A stretch of 6,662 bases of DNA from Sphingobacteriia bacterium (GTDB lineage Bacteria; Bacteroidota; Bacteroidia; NS11-12g; UBA955), in contig JAGKXC010000119.1 in NCBI GenBank assembly GCA_021151535.1, positions 1 to 6,662 on the forward strand, written 5' to 3'. A program made the position numbers and the translations under genes. The notes under the pieces are model-generated. The model saw nothing but the letters and a program-made list of their open reading frames with translations, searched no databases and was not told the DNA's origin. Below are positions 6,446 to 6,662 of the stretch, piece after piece (position 1 is the first letter of the stretch; each line of letters begins with the position of its first letter).

Positions 6446-6662
6446 TTATAATACTTTATCGCCCCGTAATTTTCGAAATTCTCTTCTTGCATCTACTACA
6501 TAAACGCTGCTGCTGTATTTTTCCAAGATTGTTTGGTAGGCTTGCATCGCTTTTTCTGGCTGATTCAATCTGTTTTGATAGAGATTTGCTAGAAGGAAAT
6601 AGGCGTTATCTGCAAGGATATCGAAACCGAATGCAACGGTTAATGTTTCAAGAATTTCAGCA
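6446..6662 (-). CDS. Tetratricopeptide-repeat protein, C-terminal end (partial)
   Basis: The last 71 residues of a protein whose start lies beyond the window edge; the frame runs from 6661 to TAA at 6448-6446. ADNAYFLLANLYQNRLNQPE (18-37 of the visible part) followed by KAMQAYQTILEKYSSSVYVV form a TPR-like helix pair: the A...LA.LY pattern, then KA...Y..IL..Y. The tail DARREFRKLRGDKVL matches the 'ARr.fR.LRGD' ending I associate with a family of large Bacteroidota TPR proteins. TPRs act as protein-binding scaffolds; a specific partner cannot be named. The gene is 14 bases upstream of the predicted barrel protein in the same direction, so the two may work together at the envelope, which is an inference from position only. 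Confidence 0.75.
   Translation of the reverse strand, partial: AEILETLTVAFGFDILADNAYFLLANLYQNRLNQPEKAMQAYQTILEKYSSSVYVVDARREFRKLRGDKVL

Overview
The window looks like a chromosomal piece of a Bacteroidota (Bacteroidetes) genome. The evidence is the protein sequences themselves (ExbB and ExbD of the Bacteroidota type, a PagL-like lipid A deacylase with an H-x-S-N core, a TPR protein ending in an LRGD tail), the absence of obvious Shine-Dalgarno sequences before the starts, and a Bacteroidota-style -7 box (TAnnTTTG). A more exact placement is not supported.

Plus strand, 1 to about 5320: seven genes in one direction with small gaps (28, 16, 9, 72, 10 and 8 bases), which suggests one or two transcription units. 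They are the 3' end of cysS, then rsmE (16S rRNA m3U1498 methyltransferase), purD (GAR synthetase, GTG start), a DUF502 membrane protein, exbB, exbD, and a PagL-like outer-membrane lipid A deacylase. The first three are housekeeping genes of translation and purine synthesis. The last four concern the envelope: an inner-membrane proton-channel motor pair, a two-helix membrane protein and an outer-membrane barrel enzyme.

Minus strand, 6662 down to 5265: the 3' end of a TPR protein gene is followed after 14 bases by a gene for a secreted, probably outer-membrane beta-barrel protein of unknown function, apparently starting at TTG. This pair converges on the PagL-like gene.

The most interesting point is at the convergence. 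The PagL-like frame as read runs 59 bases into the opposing gene and ends in a cysteine-containing tail unlike a barrel end. In another frame, just upstream, lies a perfect barrel terminus (DFEWGASYIF then TAA at 5266-5268). That stop would leave the two convergent genes overlapping by only the four bases TTAA. I infer a small out-of-frame deletion (or an assembly error) near 5230-5250 that replaced the native C-terminus. I found no mobile element, CRISPR array, RNA gene or clear rho-independent terminator, and no evidence of a wholly new system.
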